A stretch of 64,000 nucleotides of DNA, taken from NCBI RefSeq assembly GCF_036663835.1, contig NZ_JAXOJT010000002.1, forward strand, positions 797,501 through 861,500. Direction: 5' to 3'. Shown here in pieces: positions 30,027-37,535 of the stretch. The notes under the pieces were generated by a model. That model did not search any database and was not told where the DNA came from. It worked only from the letters and a program-made list of their open reading frames with translations. The position numbers and the translations under genes are program-made. Numbering within the stretch: position 1 is the stretch's first letter; every line of letters starts with the position of its first letter. The DNA is from Sphingomonas sp. LT1P40 (lineage in GTDB: Bacteria; Pseudomonadota; Alphaproteobacteria; Sphingomonadales; Sphingomonadaceae).

Positions 30027-30404
30027 ATGATCAGAATCCTGTTGGCCGAGGACGACCGGGTGATGCGTGAGTATCTCACGCGCGCACTGGAGCGTTCGGG
30101 CTATGCCGTCAGCGCGGTCGATCGCGGTACGGCGGCATTGCCGCTGCTGGAGCGCGAAAGCTTCGACCTGTTGCTGAGCGACATCGTGATGCCGGAGATG
30201 GACGGGATCGAACTGGCGCAGAAGGCGGGCGAGATCGCGCCCGACATGCGCGTGATGTTCATTACCGGATTCGCCGCGGTCACGCTGAAGGCGGGCAAAC
30301 AGGTGCCGCAGGCGCGCGTGCTGTCAAAGCCGTTTCACTTGCGCGACCTGGTGCTGGAGGTGGACCGGCTGTTCGAGCTGGAGCAGGTGCCGAGCAGGAA
30401 TTAA
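30027..30404 (+). CDS. cpdR: CpdR-like response regulator
   Basis: A 125-residue single-domain receiver. The acidic pocket is EDD (8-10), the phosphoacceptor is D52 in LLLSDIVMPEMDG, and the conserved lysine is in LSKPF. In Caulobacter CpdR is phosphorylated through the CckA-ChpT relay and, when unphosphorylated, delivers cell-cycle substrates to ClpXP. Length, sequence and the neighbouring amidohydrolase all fit CpdR. Confidence 0.9.
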   Translation: MIRILLAEDDRVMREYLTRALERSGYAVSAVDRGTAALPLLERESFDLLLSDIVMPEMDGIELAQKAGEIAPDMRVMFITGFAAVTLKAGKQVPQARVLSKPFHLRDLVLEVDRLFELEQVPSRN

Positions 30405-30478
30405 TTTTGGTGGCCGGGTGGGGAGCGGGCCGGTGCCGCATTCAGCGTAGCTGAATCACAAACAAGCCAATCGCGTGC

Positions 30479-30506
30479 TTGCATGGGTCGCCACCCCTCG
30501 CTAAAG
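30479..30506 (+). promoter_or_regulatory. Possible tRNA-Val promoter
   Basis: TTGCAT (30479-30484) and CTAAAG (30501-30506) are spaced by 16 bases, and the tRNA begins 33 bases later. The -10 element is a poor match, so this is only a candidate. The rest of the gap from cpdR (30405-30539) shows nothing else. Confidence 0.3.
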
Positions 30507-30539
30507 CGCCGCTTCTTCGAGTTTCGCCGCAAGGCGAGT

Positions 30540-30614
30540 GGGCGTGTAGCTCAGTGGTAGAGCACTGTGTTGACATCGCAGGGGTCGCAAGTTCAATCCT
30601 TGCCACGCCCACCA
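30540..30614 (+). tRNA. tRNA-Val (GAC)
   Basis: A 75-base cloverleaf: acceptor GGGCGTG / CACGCCC, D-arm GCTCAGTGGTAGAGC, anticodon loop TTGACAT with GAC at 30572-30574, T-arm GTTCAATCC, and encoded CCA at 30612-30614. The phage integrase ends 12 bases downstream, so the 3' half of this tRNA is very probably the attachment site. Confidence 0.96.
30572..30614 (+). other. Probable attL core (tRNA-Val 3' half)
   Basis: Integrases of this class recombine within the anticodon-to-CCA part of a tRNA gene, and the prophage copy restores the tRNA. The intact 3' half next to int is therefore the likely left attachment core. The matching attR copy lies beyond the right edge and cannot be checked, so the exact core length is unknown. 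Confidence 0.5.
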
Positions 30615-30626
30615 TCTAAGTGTCGG

Positions 30627-31976
30627 TTATCCGGTCATTTTCTTCTCCTTTTTGAAAATGGCTGGGTGACCGGCTCCGATGCCCTTCCGGTGAAGGGCGC
30701 CGGGGGCCAGCGATTCAATTTCGGTCAAAATGTCCTGCAAAGCGCGGGTGACGGTAGGGTATTCGCCTACCGCGTAGGTCTCGGTCGTGCCGCCGGCCTC
30801 GTGACCCATGAAGCCTTTCAGATCCCATTTGGAGGCGCCGCGATTGCGGACGATCGTCGCGAGGCTGTGGCGCAGGAGGTAGGGTTGCCATTCGCGGCCC
30901 TGTGGCAGCTTGAGGTTGTCGAGCATGGTGTGCCACGCCTTGCCGACGTCGCGGATGCCACGGCCGCGATAGTTGACGAGGAAGCCGCGCCCGATGCGAG
31001 CTTCGCGATCAAGCTTCTCATACTCGTCCAGTTCGGCGGTGAGCCATGCGGCTAGCGTCGGCAGCACGGGGACGACGGGGCGAAACTTCTTGGTCTGTGA
31101 CCGGCCCAGCGGGTTGAGGTCGAGCAGCGGGGCAGCGCGCCACCATTGCTCGCGATCGGGCGAGATGTTGATGTCGACGATCGCGTCGGGGCGGGCGATG
31201 GTGCAGATCGACGCGACCAGAAACGCGTGCAGCGCACCGCGCTTGTCCTGTCCCTCGCCATCGGCCGCATATTTCACGAGCCGCGCCAGCTCGGGCACGT
31301 CGATGCGAACCTTGCGCGGCCGGGAGACCTGCTTTCGCGGAATCGGCTTGTAGACCGGGCGGCGGTCGGAGCGCGGCGGATCCGCGTCGGCGGCGTGATT
31401 GAGCACGGCGGCGAGCTGGATCACCGACTCCTCGGTCGTCGCGGGCGAGCGGGGTTTCGAGACAGTGACCTCGCCCGCCTTGTTGCGCCACTCGACCGGC
31501 TGCTTTTTCGACCAGGTACGGAAGGCGTCGATGAACACGGAACTGCAGGCCGTGCCGCAGCTGGTGTCGATACCGAAGCGGCATTCCGCGCCCTTGTCCG
31601 TCTCCGCGATCAGGAACTTGATGACGTGCTTCAGCCGCGCCTCGATGCTGTCGGCCGAGGATTGATGGTCGCCCCATTCGAGGCGATAGTCGGCGATGGC
31701 GTCGGTCAGCAGATAGGCGTTGGCCTGGGCGATCGACTGGCCGCAAGCGTAGCAGAAAGCGTGCACCTCGCCGCGATCGGCGAGGTAGCGGCGGTGCATT
31801 ATGGCGGTGGCGGATTTCTCGTCTGCTGTGCCCGTTGAAGCGCTTCGTACACGTCCCTCGGCGGGGTCGTACCAGAAGATGGTGAGGTTGGGGCTGCGGC
31901 GGGTGCCGTCCGCGAGCTCGTCCCAACCGAGCCAGTATTTGCCCCTGCGATCGAGCGGCGGCGTTCGTCCCGACAT
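30627..31976 (-). CDS. int: Phage tyrosine integrase
   Basis: A 449-residue site-specific recombinase that inserts and excises the prophage at tRNA-Val. Catalytic residues: first arginine R262 (in TIARPDAI), second arginine R369 in YLLRHSLAT, H392 in GHEAGG, and nucleophile Y401 in TETYAVGEY. The usual histidine three residues before the second arginine is tyrosine here. AAGGA lies nine bases before ATG 31976. The N-terminal part carries a CxxC (CYACG) in the arm-binding/core-binding region. Confidence 0.93.
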   Translation of the reverse strand: MSGRTPPLDRRGKYWLGWDELADGTRRSPNLTIFWYDPAEGRVRSASTGTADEKSATAIMHRRYLADRGEVHAFCYACGQSIAQANAYLLTDAIADYRLEWGDHQSSADSIEARLKHVIKFLIAETDKGAECRFGIDTSCGTACSSVFIDAFRTWSKKQPVEWRNKAGEVTVSKPRSPATTEESVIQLAAVLNHAADADPPRSDRRPVYKPIPRKQVSRPRKVRIDVPELARLVKYAADGEGQDKRGALHAFLVASICTIARPDAIVDINISPDREQWWRAAPLLDLNPLGRSQTKKFRPVVPVLPTLAAWLTAELDEYEKLDREARIGRGFLVNYRGRGIRDVGKAWHTMLDNLKLPQGREWQPYLLRHSLATIVRNRGASKWDLKGFMGHEAGGTTETYAVGEYPTVTRALQDILTEIESLAPGALHRKGIGAGHPAIFKKEKKMTG

Positions 31977-32140
31977 TGGGATTGTTCCTTGAGATATTGC
32001 GCCTTGGCGGCGTGAATGGTGTCCATCACGCCGAGCGCGACGAGCAGGTCGAGATCCACGGCGTCGAGGCGAACCCCTTTGCCAACGCTGGCGGCGGTGG
32101 TCAGCCGCCGGTCGAGACGCACAATCGAATGCGCCGTCAT
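31799..32140 (-). CDS. Small hypothetical phage protein overlapping int
   Basis: A 113-residue frame whose first 55 residues (MTAHSIVRLDRRLTTAASVG...) precede the integrase start and look like real coding sequence. The last half overlaps the integrase gene in another frame by 178 bases and is proline/threonine-rich, as expected of out-of-frame reading. The position beside int would suit an excisionase or directionality factor, but no MerR-like helix is recognisable. The real gene may be shorter or this frame may be chance. Confidence 0.45.
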   Translation of the reverse strand: MTAHSIVRLDRRLTTAASVGKGVRLDAVDLDLLVALGVMDTIHAAKAQYLKEQSQCRDERRRSIAGANTGSVGTSSRTAPAAAPTSPSSGTTPPRDVYEALQRAQQTRNPPPP

Positions 32141-32177
32141 GGCCCCGATCCGCCGACTGTGTCCGCGCGCTCGGCCA

Positions 32178-32417
32178 TCACGCCATCCCCAGGACGGTGC
32201 GATAGAGGTCGATCATCGCATCCTTCTCGTCGAGCTGGTGCTTCTCGAGTTTGCGGAGCCGGATGATCTCTCGCATCGTCTTCGTGTCGAAGCCGGTGGC
32301 CTTGGCTTCGCCGTAGACGTCGCTGATGTCGTCGCTGATGCCCTTCTTCTCGCTCTCGAGCCGCTCGATGCGTTCGATGAGGAGGCGGAGTTGTTCGGCG
32401 GAGATGCTGTCGGACAT
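32178..32417 (-). CDS. GapR / DUF2312 family DNA-binding protein
   Basis: A 79-residue protein that matches the GapR (DUF2312) pattern: a long coiled-coil [20 protein letters not shown], then [24 protein letters not shown]. Caulobacter GapR binds overtwisted DNA ahead of polymerases. A prophage copy could assist phage replication or modulate host chromosome structure. AAAGG is correctly spaced before the ATG. It is in the leftward early operon. Confidence 0.9.
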   Translation of the reverse strand: MSDSISAEQLRLLIERIERLESEKKGISDDISDVYGEAKATGFDTKTMREIIRLRKLEKHQLDEKDAMIDLYRTVLGMA

Positions 32418-32437
32418 GGGTGACCTTTCGAAGTGGA

Positions 32438-32563
32438 TCAGCGCCGCGCGCCGAAGATGGCGAGGAGCATGATGATGACGAGGAAGGGGGCGACGATGGC
32501 GACGCAGGCGGCACGGAGCAGCGTGCGGGTGCGGGGGAAATGCGAGGGACCGCGTGGTGTCAC
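32438..32563 (-). CDS. 41-residue membrane microprotein
   Basis: A GTG-started short gene whose start overlaps the stop of the preceding microprotein as GTGA. The product ends in a clear transmembrane helix ([18 protein letters not shown]) followed by ARR. Overlapping coupling with its neighbours on the same strand supports a real gene despite its size. The function is unknown. Confidence 0.55.
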   Translation of the reverse strand: MTPRGPSHFPRTRTLLRAACVAIVAPFLVIIMLLAIFGARR

Positions 32564-32700
32564 AGCGGCCAGCCCCAATCGGCGAGGGCGCTGGCGATCA
32601 CGAAGCCGACGGCGAGACCCGCGATCCGGAACGTGAGTCGCAGCCGATCGTCGCGGCACTGATCGCAGTCGCACGCGCGCGCGGGTTGCCGCGCGATCAC
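32560..32700 (-). CDS. 46-residue Cys-containing membrane microprotein
   Basis: The GTG start at 32700 overlaps the stop of the upstream gene as GTGA, and its own stop overlaps the next start in the same way. The product has a basic head with CDCDQC, then one predicted membrane helix ([17 protein letters not shown]) and ends in DWGWPL. The paired overlaps and hydrophobic pattern support it. The function is unknown. Confidence 0.55.
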   Translation of the reverse strand: MIARQPARACDCDQCRDDRLRLTFRIAGLAVGFVIASALADWGWPL

Positions 32701-33116
32701 AGGTGATCTCCGTCGGTGCAGCGCGTGCAGATCTCCGGCCCGGCCCAGTTACAGGGGCCGTGCTCGGCTTGCTGACAGGCATCGTCCTGACTGCAGCCAC
32801 ACCCGCGACAGATGCGCGGATGGCTTTCGGCGGGCTCGGTGGCGAGCTGATGATAGACCTCGGCGTCGATCGGAAAGGCGCGGACCAGCTTGGCGATCGT
32901 GCTGCGCTCGCGCGCGATGACACCGGGGCGTTCGAGCATCCGGACAATGGCGCGAACGGCGGCCTGATCGTCGCCCGCGACGCACAAGCGCGCCGCTGTT
33001 TGCGCAATGTCGAGACCTGCTGCCTGACGGCGCAGACGCACGTAATCGTGCGGCGCGACCGGGCCGTGTTCGCTGACCAGCGAGGTGGGGCGGGAGAGGA
33101 GGGGGGTGTGAAACAT
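32697..33116 (-). CDS. Early phage protein with C-terminal cysteine cluster
   Basis: A 139-residue protein of unknown function. The start is ATG 33116, preceded by AAAGG. The middle resembles a helical DNA-associated fold (YVRLRRQAAGLDIAQTAARL). The end has eight cysteines, beginning CRGCGCSQDDAC and continuing through PCNWAG and CTRC, a pattern common in small phage proteins and likely zinc-binding. It is the first gene of a coupled set of three. Confidence 0.75.
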   Translation of the reverse strand: MFHTPLLSRPTSLVSEHGPVAPHDYVRLRRQAAGLDIAQTAARLCVAGDDQAAVRAIVRMLERPGVIARERSTIAKLVRAFPIDAEVYHQLATEPAESHPRICRGCGCSQDDACQQAEHGPCNWAGPEICTRCTDGDHL

Positions 33117-33216
33117 CGGCGAACCTTTCGGGCAAGCGGGGACCGTCACCGGAAGCGCGGGGCAACCGGGGCGGGTGGATTGATCGGGAGGGACCGGCGC
33201 GACTGCGCCGAGGCGA

Positions 33217-33534
33217 TCAGCCGGTCATGGGTGGTGCGGCGACGGTGGCCGCAGGGGGAAACTCGTCATTGGCGGGCGGCGGCGCGTCGTCGTTCGCGGG
33301 CGGCGACCAGTCCCCGCTCGGCAAAAATACCGACGGGTTGGGTCGCGCGCTGGGGCGGACGGTGCGGATCACGGTCAGCTGCGCCACGAAGGTATGGCCG
33401 CACTCGACATTGTCGCAGACGAGGCGAAGCTCGCGGACGATCGGCGTCACCTGTTCGCTGTGCCGCACGATCGATCGATCGCCGCAATGCGGGCAGGAAA
33501 TTCCAGGCAGTCTGGGTCGTTTGGCGGTCGTCAT
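33217..33534 (-). CDS. ogr: Ogr/Delta-family late transcription activator
   Basis: A 105-residue zinc-finger activator. Cysteines C14, C17, C40 and C45 form C-x2-C-x22-C-x4-C, the spacing of P2 Ogr, and the flanking CDNVECGHTFV parallels the P2 sequence. In P2, Ogr binds a dyad upstream of late promoters and contacts the RNA polymerase alpha subunit. Four matching dyads lie ahead of late genes in this prophage. The C-terminal 50 residues are a proline/asparagine-rich tail not found in short Ogr proteins. The ATG overlaps the upstream stop. Confidence 0.9.
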   Translation of the reverse strand: MTTAKRPRLPGISCPHCGDRSIVRHSEQVTPIVRELRLVCDNVECGHTFVAQLTVIRTVRPSARPNPSVFLPSGDWSPPANDDAPPPANDEFPPAATVAAPPMTG

Positions 33535-34025
33535 GTGGGTCCCCCACGGTGTTCCCGGCCCGGCCCCGCGCCGAACCTCAGGAATGCGGAGAGGCGCCGC
33601 GTCACGACCGCCATCGCGGACGAAGCTTCCTCAGTAGATCCGATCGCCCGCCGCACGTCGCGTTCCGACGCGCCGGGGTGGGCAATTTTGAGCGATTCCT
33701 CGATCGCCTCGCCATGTTCGCGCGCGGCGACCGCGACGGCGCTGGCTAGCGAGAGGTGGCAGGCAAGTGTGGTGCCCGCCGCCAGATCGAACAGGCGGGC
33801 ATAGGTTTCGAGAATGGGCGCGCCGTCGCCGCCATCGGCCATGAAGGCGGCGTCGAGGCGCAACCCCTGATCCAATGTCGGGAAGGCGCGCGACGTAGGA
33901 TGCGACCATTTGCGCACGAGCCGCTCGCTGCGCCCGACGAGGCGCGCGGCGGCGGAATAGCCGATGCGGTCGGCAATGCGGGACACGGCCTCCGCAAAAG
34001 TCAGGGGATCGCGGGCGAGGGTCAC
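33531..34025 (-). CDS. Phage regulatory protein (early operon, possibly CII-like)
   Basis: A 164-residue protein. The start is set at GTG 34025 because it overlaps the Cro-like gene's stop as GTGA. The N-terminal part has a helix-turn-helix-like segment, ISRIADRIGYSAAARLVGR-type (exact: VSRIADRIGYSAAARLVGRS), followed by SERLVRKWSHPTSR. Its stop overlaps the ogr start. Position between Cro and Ogr suggests an early regulator or replication accessory. The specific role is not recognised. Confidence 0.7.
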   Translation of the reverse strand: MTLARDPLTFAEAVSRIADRIGYSAAARLVGRSERLVRKWSHPTSRAFPTLDQGLRLDAAFMADGGDGAPILETYARLFDLAAGTTLACHLSLASAVAVAAREHGEAIEESLKIAHPGASERDVRRAIGSTEEASSAMAVVTRRLSAFLRFGAGPGREHRGGPT

Positions 34026-34339
34026 AGCAACGACCCCTGGTGCAAAAGGGCGCTCCGATCGCACGCGACGACCGGAGCGCCCGAGGTTACGACGCCGGGA
34101 GAGGGAGGGGCCGCGGTTTCGGCGTCGTGGGGATAAATGTCAGGACGAAGCGCATGACGAAGAACGCCTGTCGCTGCTTCAACCCGAAGAACGTAGTCAG
34201 CGGGAATCGCCTTTCTCGAGGCGACCCATTTCGCAACTGCCTGTTGTGAAACGCCACACGTTCGCGCGAGCGCTGACTGCGAGCCAGCAACTTCAATCGC
34301 TTCGTTCAATGCGTCAAACGGGGTGGTGACCTTCGCCAT
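34022..34339 (-). CDS. Cro/YdaS-like repressor
   Basis: A 105-residue protein starting at ATG 34339 (MAKVTTPF). Its helix-turn-helix ALARTCGVSQQAVAKWVASR and following AIPADYVLRVEAATG match YdaS/Cro-type regulators. It heads the leftward early operon and is divergent from the CI-like gene, with two shared operators between them. It presumably drives the lytic choice by shutting off cI. Confidence 0.86.
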   Translation of the reverse strand: MAKVTTPFDALNEAIEVAGSQSALARTCGVSQQAVAKWVASRKAIPADYVLRVEAATGVLRHALRPDIYPHDAETAAPPSPGVVTSGAPVVACDRSALLHQGSLL

Positions 34340-34351
34340 GAGCAGAGGAAT

Positions 34352-34412
34352 ACAACCAAAGTTGTGTGTTTGCAACAACTATTATTCCCTACCACTCCAC
34401 AACTCCGGTTGT
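34352..34412. promoter_or_regulatory. Immunity operators between cro-like and cI-like genes
   Basis: Two perfect dyads of the same form, ACAAC-N4-GTTGT, lie at 34352-34365 (spacer CAAA) and 34399-34412 (spacer TCCG), 47 bases centre to centre. A lone half-site ACAAC is at 34375-34379 between them. The pair sits exactly in the divergent gap and should bind both CI and Cro. Confidence 0.85.
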
Positions 34413-34423
34413 AGGCATTGACC

Positions 34424-34918
34424 ATGCTGAGGGCAGATCGAATATCCGAGCGAATGACAGCGATGAAACTGTCGCAATCGGCGCTGGCACGGACGCTTGG
34501 TGTCTCGCAACAGGCCGTGGGCAAACTAATTAGCGGCGACACCCGGAACACTGCAAAGCTGGTGCAGCTTGCGCGCGCACTGGAAACAACGCCCGATTAT
34601 CTGGAGGGCATCGTCGACGATCCTGCGGAAGGGTATACGCCGCCGCCTGCGCCAATGCTTCAGGTCGTTACCATGCAGGTTGTACTTCCTAGTGAAGCTG
34701 CGCTGGCGCGGATGTTCGAGGGGCTGTTGCCATTGGCCGAGGGCGATCTGACGACGGCCGAACGCGCTCGAATTCTCGCTCAGCGACTGCCAACTGGTCT
34801 TGCGCAGCTGCAAGAACTGATGCCGGAACGCGCGACGGCTGAAGCGCCCGCCGCCGATACAGCGCCTCCAGCTCGCGCCACAGATCGTCCCGCGTCGCGG
34901 CGAGCACCGCGCACATGA
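34424..34918 (+). CDS. XRE-family CI-like phage repressor
   Basis: A 164-residue protein with an N-terminal lambda-repressor-type domain: SQSALARTLGVSQQAVGKLISGDTR-like helices (residues about 17-40), then LARALETTPDYLEG. ATG 34424 is preferred to the upstream TTG at 34418. There is no S24 peptidase domain, so it would not be inactivated by RecA-stimulated self-cleavage. The C-terminal part (MFEGLLPLAEGDLTTAERARI) is typical of small phage XRE repressors. Confidence 0.85.
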   Translation: MLRADRISERMTAMKLSQSALARTLGVSQQAVGKLISGDTRNTAKLVQLARALETTPDYLEGIVDDPAEGYTPPPAPMLQVVTMQVVLPSEAALARMFEGLLPLAEGDLTTAERARILAQRLPTGLAQLQELMPERATAEAPAADTAPPARATDRPASRRAPRT

Positions 34919-35081
34919 CGTCGCACCGCGCGCAAGCCTGGGCGCAGCCGGGGGTGAGGCGGAAGACGGGGTCATTCACGGATAGCAGGCTCGATTCGCT
35001 GTTCTTCTTATGTTCTAGTCGAGACATGCGGCTGTAGGAAAACTCCAATTCACTTTCTGAAGCAGACAGCAGGGGGGCTGA

Positions 35082-36245
35082 ATGTCTTTGCGGAAATCGC
35101 AACGTCGTAAGTTGCATGCATCGAGACCGAGGCGCGAGGATCCGTTGGCGGGCATCGATGCTGGGCTGCACCCGTCCGAAAAATTCAATCGACTCATTTT
35201 TGCGATGCTCACCGGCGCCTTTGGCGTCGTGGCCGGGGTGTTCCTGACCCCGTTAGGCACCAAACTCAGTGAAGATCAGGGGTTCTTCAGCGACAAGGCC
35301 GGCCGGGACGCCTTGGTCGAACAGACGATGCAAATCGTCTCACAGCCGGGCATCAGTGCGACGATCGGCTTCGCCACAGGCGTTTTTCTATTCGCGGTCG
35401 TCGTCCAAATTCTAAGCCATCGCGATCAACTTCGCGGCGCAGCGAGCGACCCGATTCGAAGCCTGGAGGAATTCGAGACATTTCTGCCTTATGACGCGGT
35501 AGCGTTGCCCAAAATGGCCAAACCGCCCAACGTGCGGGCGACTGGGACCGCGTTTACGGAGGGGATTAGTTTGATCCCCGCGAAGCTCGCCCGTTCCTCG
35601 ATTGTCGGTCTTACCAAAATTTTGCTGGTGACGAGCACGGGATCGAATGAAGGCAAGACGTCCACCGCAGCTGCATTGGCGATCAGCTATTCGCGTCAGC
35701 AAAAGCGCGTGGCACTGATCGATGCGGATATGCGACGCCCACATATCCACGAACTGTTTTCACTCTCAAATCACAAGGGGCTGTCATGGTGCTTACACGG
35801 CAACCTTTCTATCGACGATATCATGGACGTTTCGGTAATACGTAACCTAGACATTCTTACTTCAGGGCCGCAGCCCGCCAATCCGGCCGATCTTTTAGAA
35901 AGCGGCCATCTCCCGAAATTGATGGAGCAGCTCAGCAAGCGATACGATGTGGTGGTAATCGATGCGCCGCCGGTGTTGCGGATAGCAGACACGATCATTC
36001 TGTCGAAATACTGCGACGCGGTGGTGTATGTGGTGGCTGCGGATCAGTACCCGATCCACTTGATCGCGCGATCAATAGCGCAATTGAGAATGCCCGCTTC
36101 AAACGTCATCGCAGCCCTCAACCGGGTTCGAACCAAATTCGCTGAGTTTGGCTACTATCGGTACGGATACGGCTACACATCGAGCGTGAGACGATTTGAA
36201 ATGATCGATGCCGGGATGGGTATGGGGCGGAGTGAGGAGCCGTAA
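35082..36245 (+). CDS. Wzc/CpsD-like tyrosine kinase with minimal periplasmic loop
   Basis: A 387-residue protein of the bacterial tyrosine-kinase type. Walker A is TGSNEGKT (186-193), Walker A' ALIDADMRRP (211-220), Walker B VVVIDAPP (290-297), and a tyrosine cluster near the C-terminus has Y358, Y359, Y361, Y363 and Y365. Two membrane helices (about 37-57 and 92-111) flank a loop of only about 34 residues, whereas chromosomal Wzc proteins have a periplasmic domain of several hundred. AGGGGGG gives a strong ribosome site. Such kinases control capsule or exopolysaccharide length and export. In a prophage it could remodel the cell surface and block other phages; that is inference. Confidence 0.82.
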   Translation: MSLRKSQRRKLHASRPRREDPLAGIDAGLHPSEKFNRLIFAMLTGAFGVVAGVFLTPLGTKLSEDQGFFSDKAGRDALVEQTMQIVSQPGISATIGFATGVFLFAVVVQILSHRDQLRGAASDPIRSLEEFETFLPYDAVALPKMAKPPNVRATGTAFTEGISLIPAKLARSSIVGLTKILLVTSTGSNEGKTSTAAALAISYSRQQKRVALIDADMRRPHIHELFSLSNHKGLSWCLHGNLSIDDIMDVSVIRNLDILTSGPQPANPADLLESGHLPKLMEQLSKRYDVVVIDAPPVLRIADTIILSKYCDAVVYVVAADQYPIHLIARSIAQLRMPASNVIAALNRVRTKFAEFGYYRYGYGYTSSVRRFEMIDAGMGMGRSEEP

Positions 36246-36306
36246 GGGAACTCCGTCTGATATTTTTGGGAAACGCGGCGGGGGCCGCGGTGGAGGGGGG
36301 TGTGGG

Positions 36307-37050
36307 ATGACGCTGGCAGACATGCTTCAAATCGCAAATGCGGTGCTTCTGTCGATTACGGTGATCCTGTCGCTGTTCGCCACGATCAGCGCGATGCGAG
36401 CGGCAAAGAGCGCGGAAGACACCTATCATAGTGCGGAAGCGCGCGGGCGGTTGGAGTTGCGACCGTATCTGGGTGCGAGCAATCTGGACGTGCTGGTCCG
36501 AAAATTCGCGGATGTCGAACAGTACGGGATCTCCATCGCGCTTTCCAATTTCGGCAAGACGCCAGCGATGAATGCAAAGCTTGTCGTCGATGTATATGCA
36601 TTCAGTTATGAGACGTTGAACCTGAAGCATTTCCAGGGTTTCGTGTACCCTCTGGGAAACGTCCTGCCGTCCGATCAAAAGCCGTTCCAGTGCTTTATCA
36701 CGGGCACTGAAGTGATGGATTACTTCGGAAATTCTTACTCGTTCCTGTTCCGCGTGACGATCCAGTATGCGAACGTGAACGGCGAGCGGTATGACGAATT
36801 GTCAGTCTACGAGCTGGAACCCACCGCCGAAACGACGCTCTCCGTCTCCGCTGCTCACGAGGGTGTAAAGAACGCGCTGAAGGACAAAAATCTGATCGTC
36901 AGCGATTCCGCGATGGCCAAGCTGGTCCCCGACCAGGTGCGTCATGCGCGTACGCTGATCCGGAGCGGAATCTCACTCGGGGCTGTAGCGCGCCACATGA
37001 AGGTGAGGGCCGCGACGCTGGCTGCCCTGATCGAGAAGATCGGGAAATGA
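36307..37050 (+). CDS. Membrane-anchored protein of unknown function (NxGxTPA type)
   Basis: A 247-residue protein with one N-terminal membrane helix (about 9-29), a charged coiled segment (AAKSAEDTYHSAEARG), then ELRPYLGASN and NFGKTPAMNA (81-90). The pattern RPY...N-x-G-x-T-P-A defines a widespread group of uncharacterised membrane proteins. The last 50 residues look like a small helix-turn-helix (SGISLGAVARHMKVRAATLAALI). ATG 36307 is chosen from the start of the membrane helix. It follows the tyrosine kinase by about 60 bases. Confidence 0.7.
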   Translation: MTLADMLQIANAVLLSITVILSLFATISAMRAAKSAEDTYHSAEARGRLELRPYLGASNLDVLVRKFADVEQYGISIALSNFGKTPAMNAKLVVDVYAFSYETLNLKHFQGFVYPLGNVLPSDQKPFQCFITGTEVMDYFGNSYSFLFRVTIQYANVNGERYDELSVYELEPTAETTLSVSAAHEGVKNALKDKNLIVSDSAMAKLVPDQVRHARTLIRSGISLGAVARHMKVRAATLAALIEKIGK

Positions 37051-37066
37051 TTAGCCGTTCGGCCCG

Positions 37067-37504
37067 ATGATTCTCCTGTCGGTGCTTGCCACGGCGGCGG
37101 TCGTGCCGGCCGGCCAGTCATTTGGCTGCACGCCGGTGCGGGTGTGGGATGGGGACGGGCCGATCTGGTGCGAGGAGGGGCCACGCGTGCGACTGGCCGG
37201 AATCGCGGCGCGGGAGATGGACGGGACTTGCCGGGCCAATCAGCCGTGTCCGGTCGCGACGGCAGTGCGATCGCGCGACGCGCTGGCGGCGTTGTTGGGG
37301 CGGACGACGGGCAGGACGCGCGAGGGGCATGTGCTGATAAGCGGGCCGAGGCTGACGTGCCAATCGGTGGGTAGCGCCGGGGGCAAGCGGACGGCGGCGT
37401 GGTGCGTGTCGCCGGTGAATGGCGATATCTCGTGCGCGATGGTGCGTGGTGGATTTGCGTTGCGGTGGGCGCGGTATTGGCGGTGCCAGGACTGCAATAA
37501 TTGA
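37067..37504 (+). CDS. Secreted thermonuclease-like protein
   Basis: A 145-residue protein with a signal peptide (MILLSVLATAAVVPAGQS) and a staphylococcal-nuclease-like core: CTPVRVWDGDGPIWCEEG, then RVRLAGIAAREMDG, where the R-L-x-G-I-x-x-x-E pattern corresponds to the SNase active-site strand. Several extra cysteines suggest disulfides outside the cytoplasm. It lies 32 bases upstream of the OLD-family gene. It may be a degenerate nuclease; the second active-site arginine cannot be placed with confidence. Confidence 0.68.
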   Translation: MILLSVLATAAVVPAGQSFGCTPVRVWDGDGPIWCEEGPRVRLAGIAAREMDGTCRANQPCPVATAVRSRDALAALLGRTTGRTREGHVLISGPRLTCQSVGSAGGKRTAAWCVSPVNGDISCAMVRGGFALRWARYWRCQDCNN

Positions 37505-37535
37505 AGGTCTTCCAGCCGGGATACGGAGTTTACTG

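Noticed and set aside
30101..31353. Open frames opposite cpdR and int
   Set aside because: These are antisense shadows; the recognised proteins on the other strand account for the coding signal.
32438..33007. A longer 189-codon reading of the frame that contains the 41-residue microprotein
   Set aside because: The upstream part is Arg/Ser/Pro-rich antisense-frame noise over the cysteine-cluster gene; only the last 41 codons have a coupled GTG start and a membrane helix.
34689..35171. A 160-codon open frame on the minus strand opposite the CI-like gene, including CAQACARC and a plausible helix
   Set aside because: It overlaps the C-terminal half of the CI-like gene, whose sequence matches known small phage repressors, and it has no good ribosome site.
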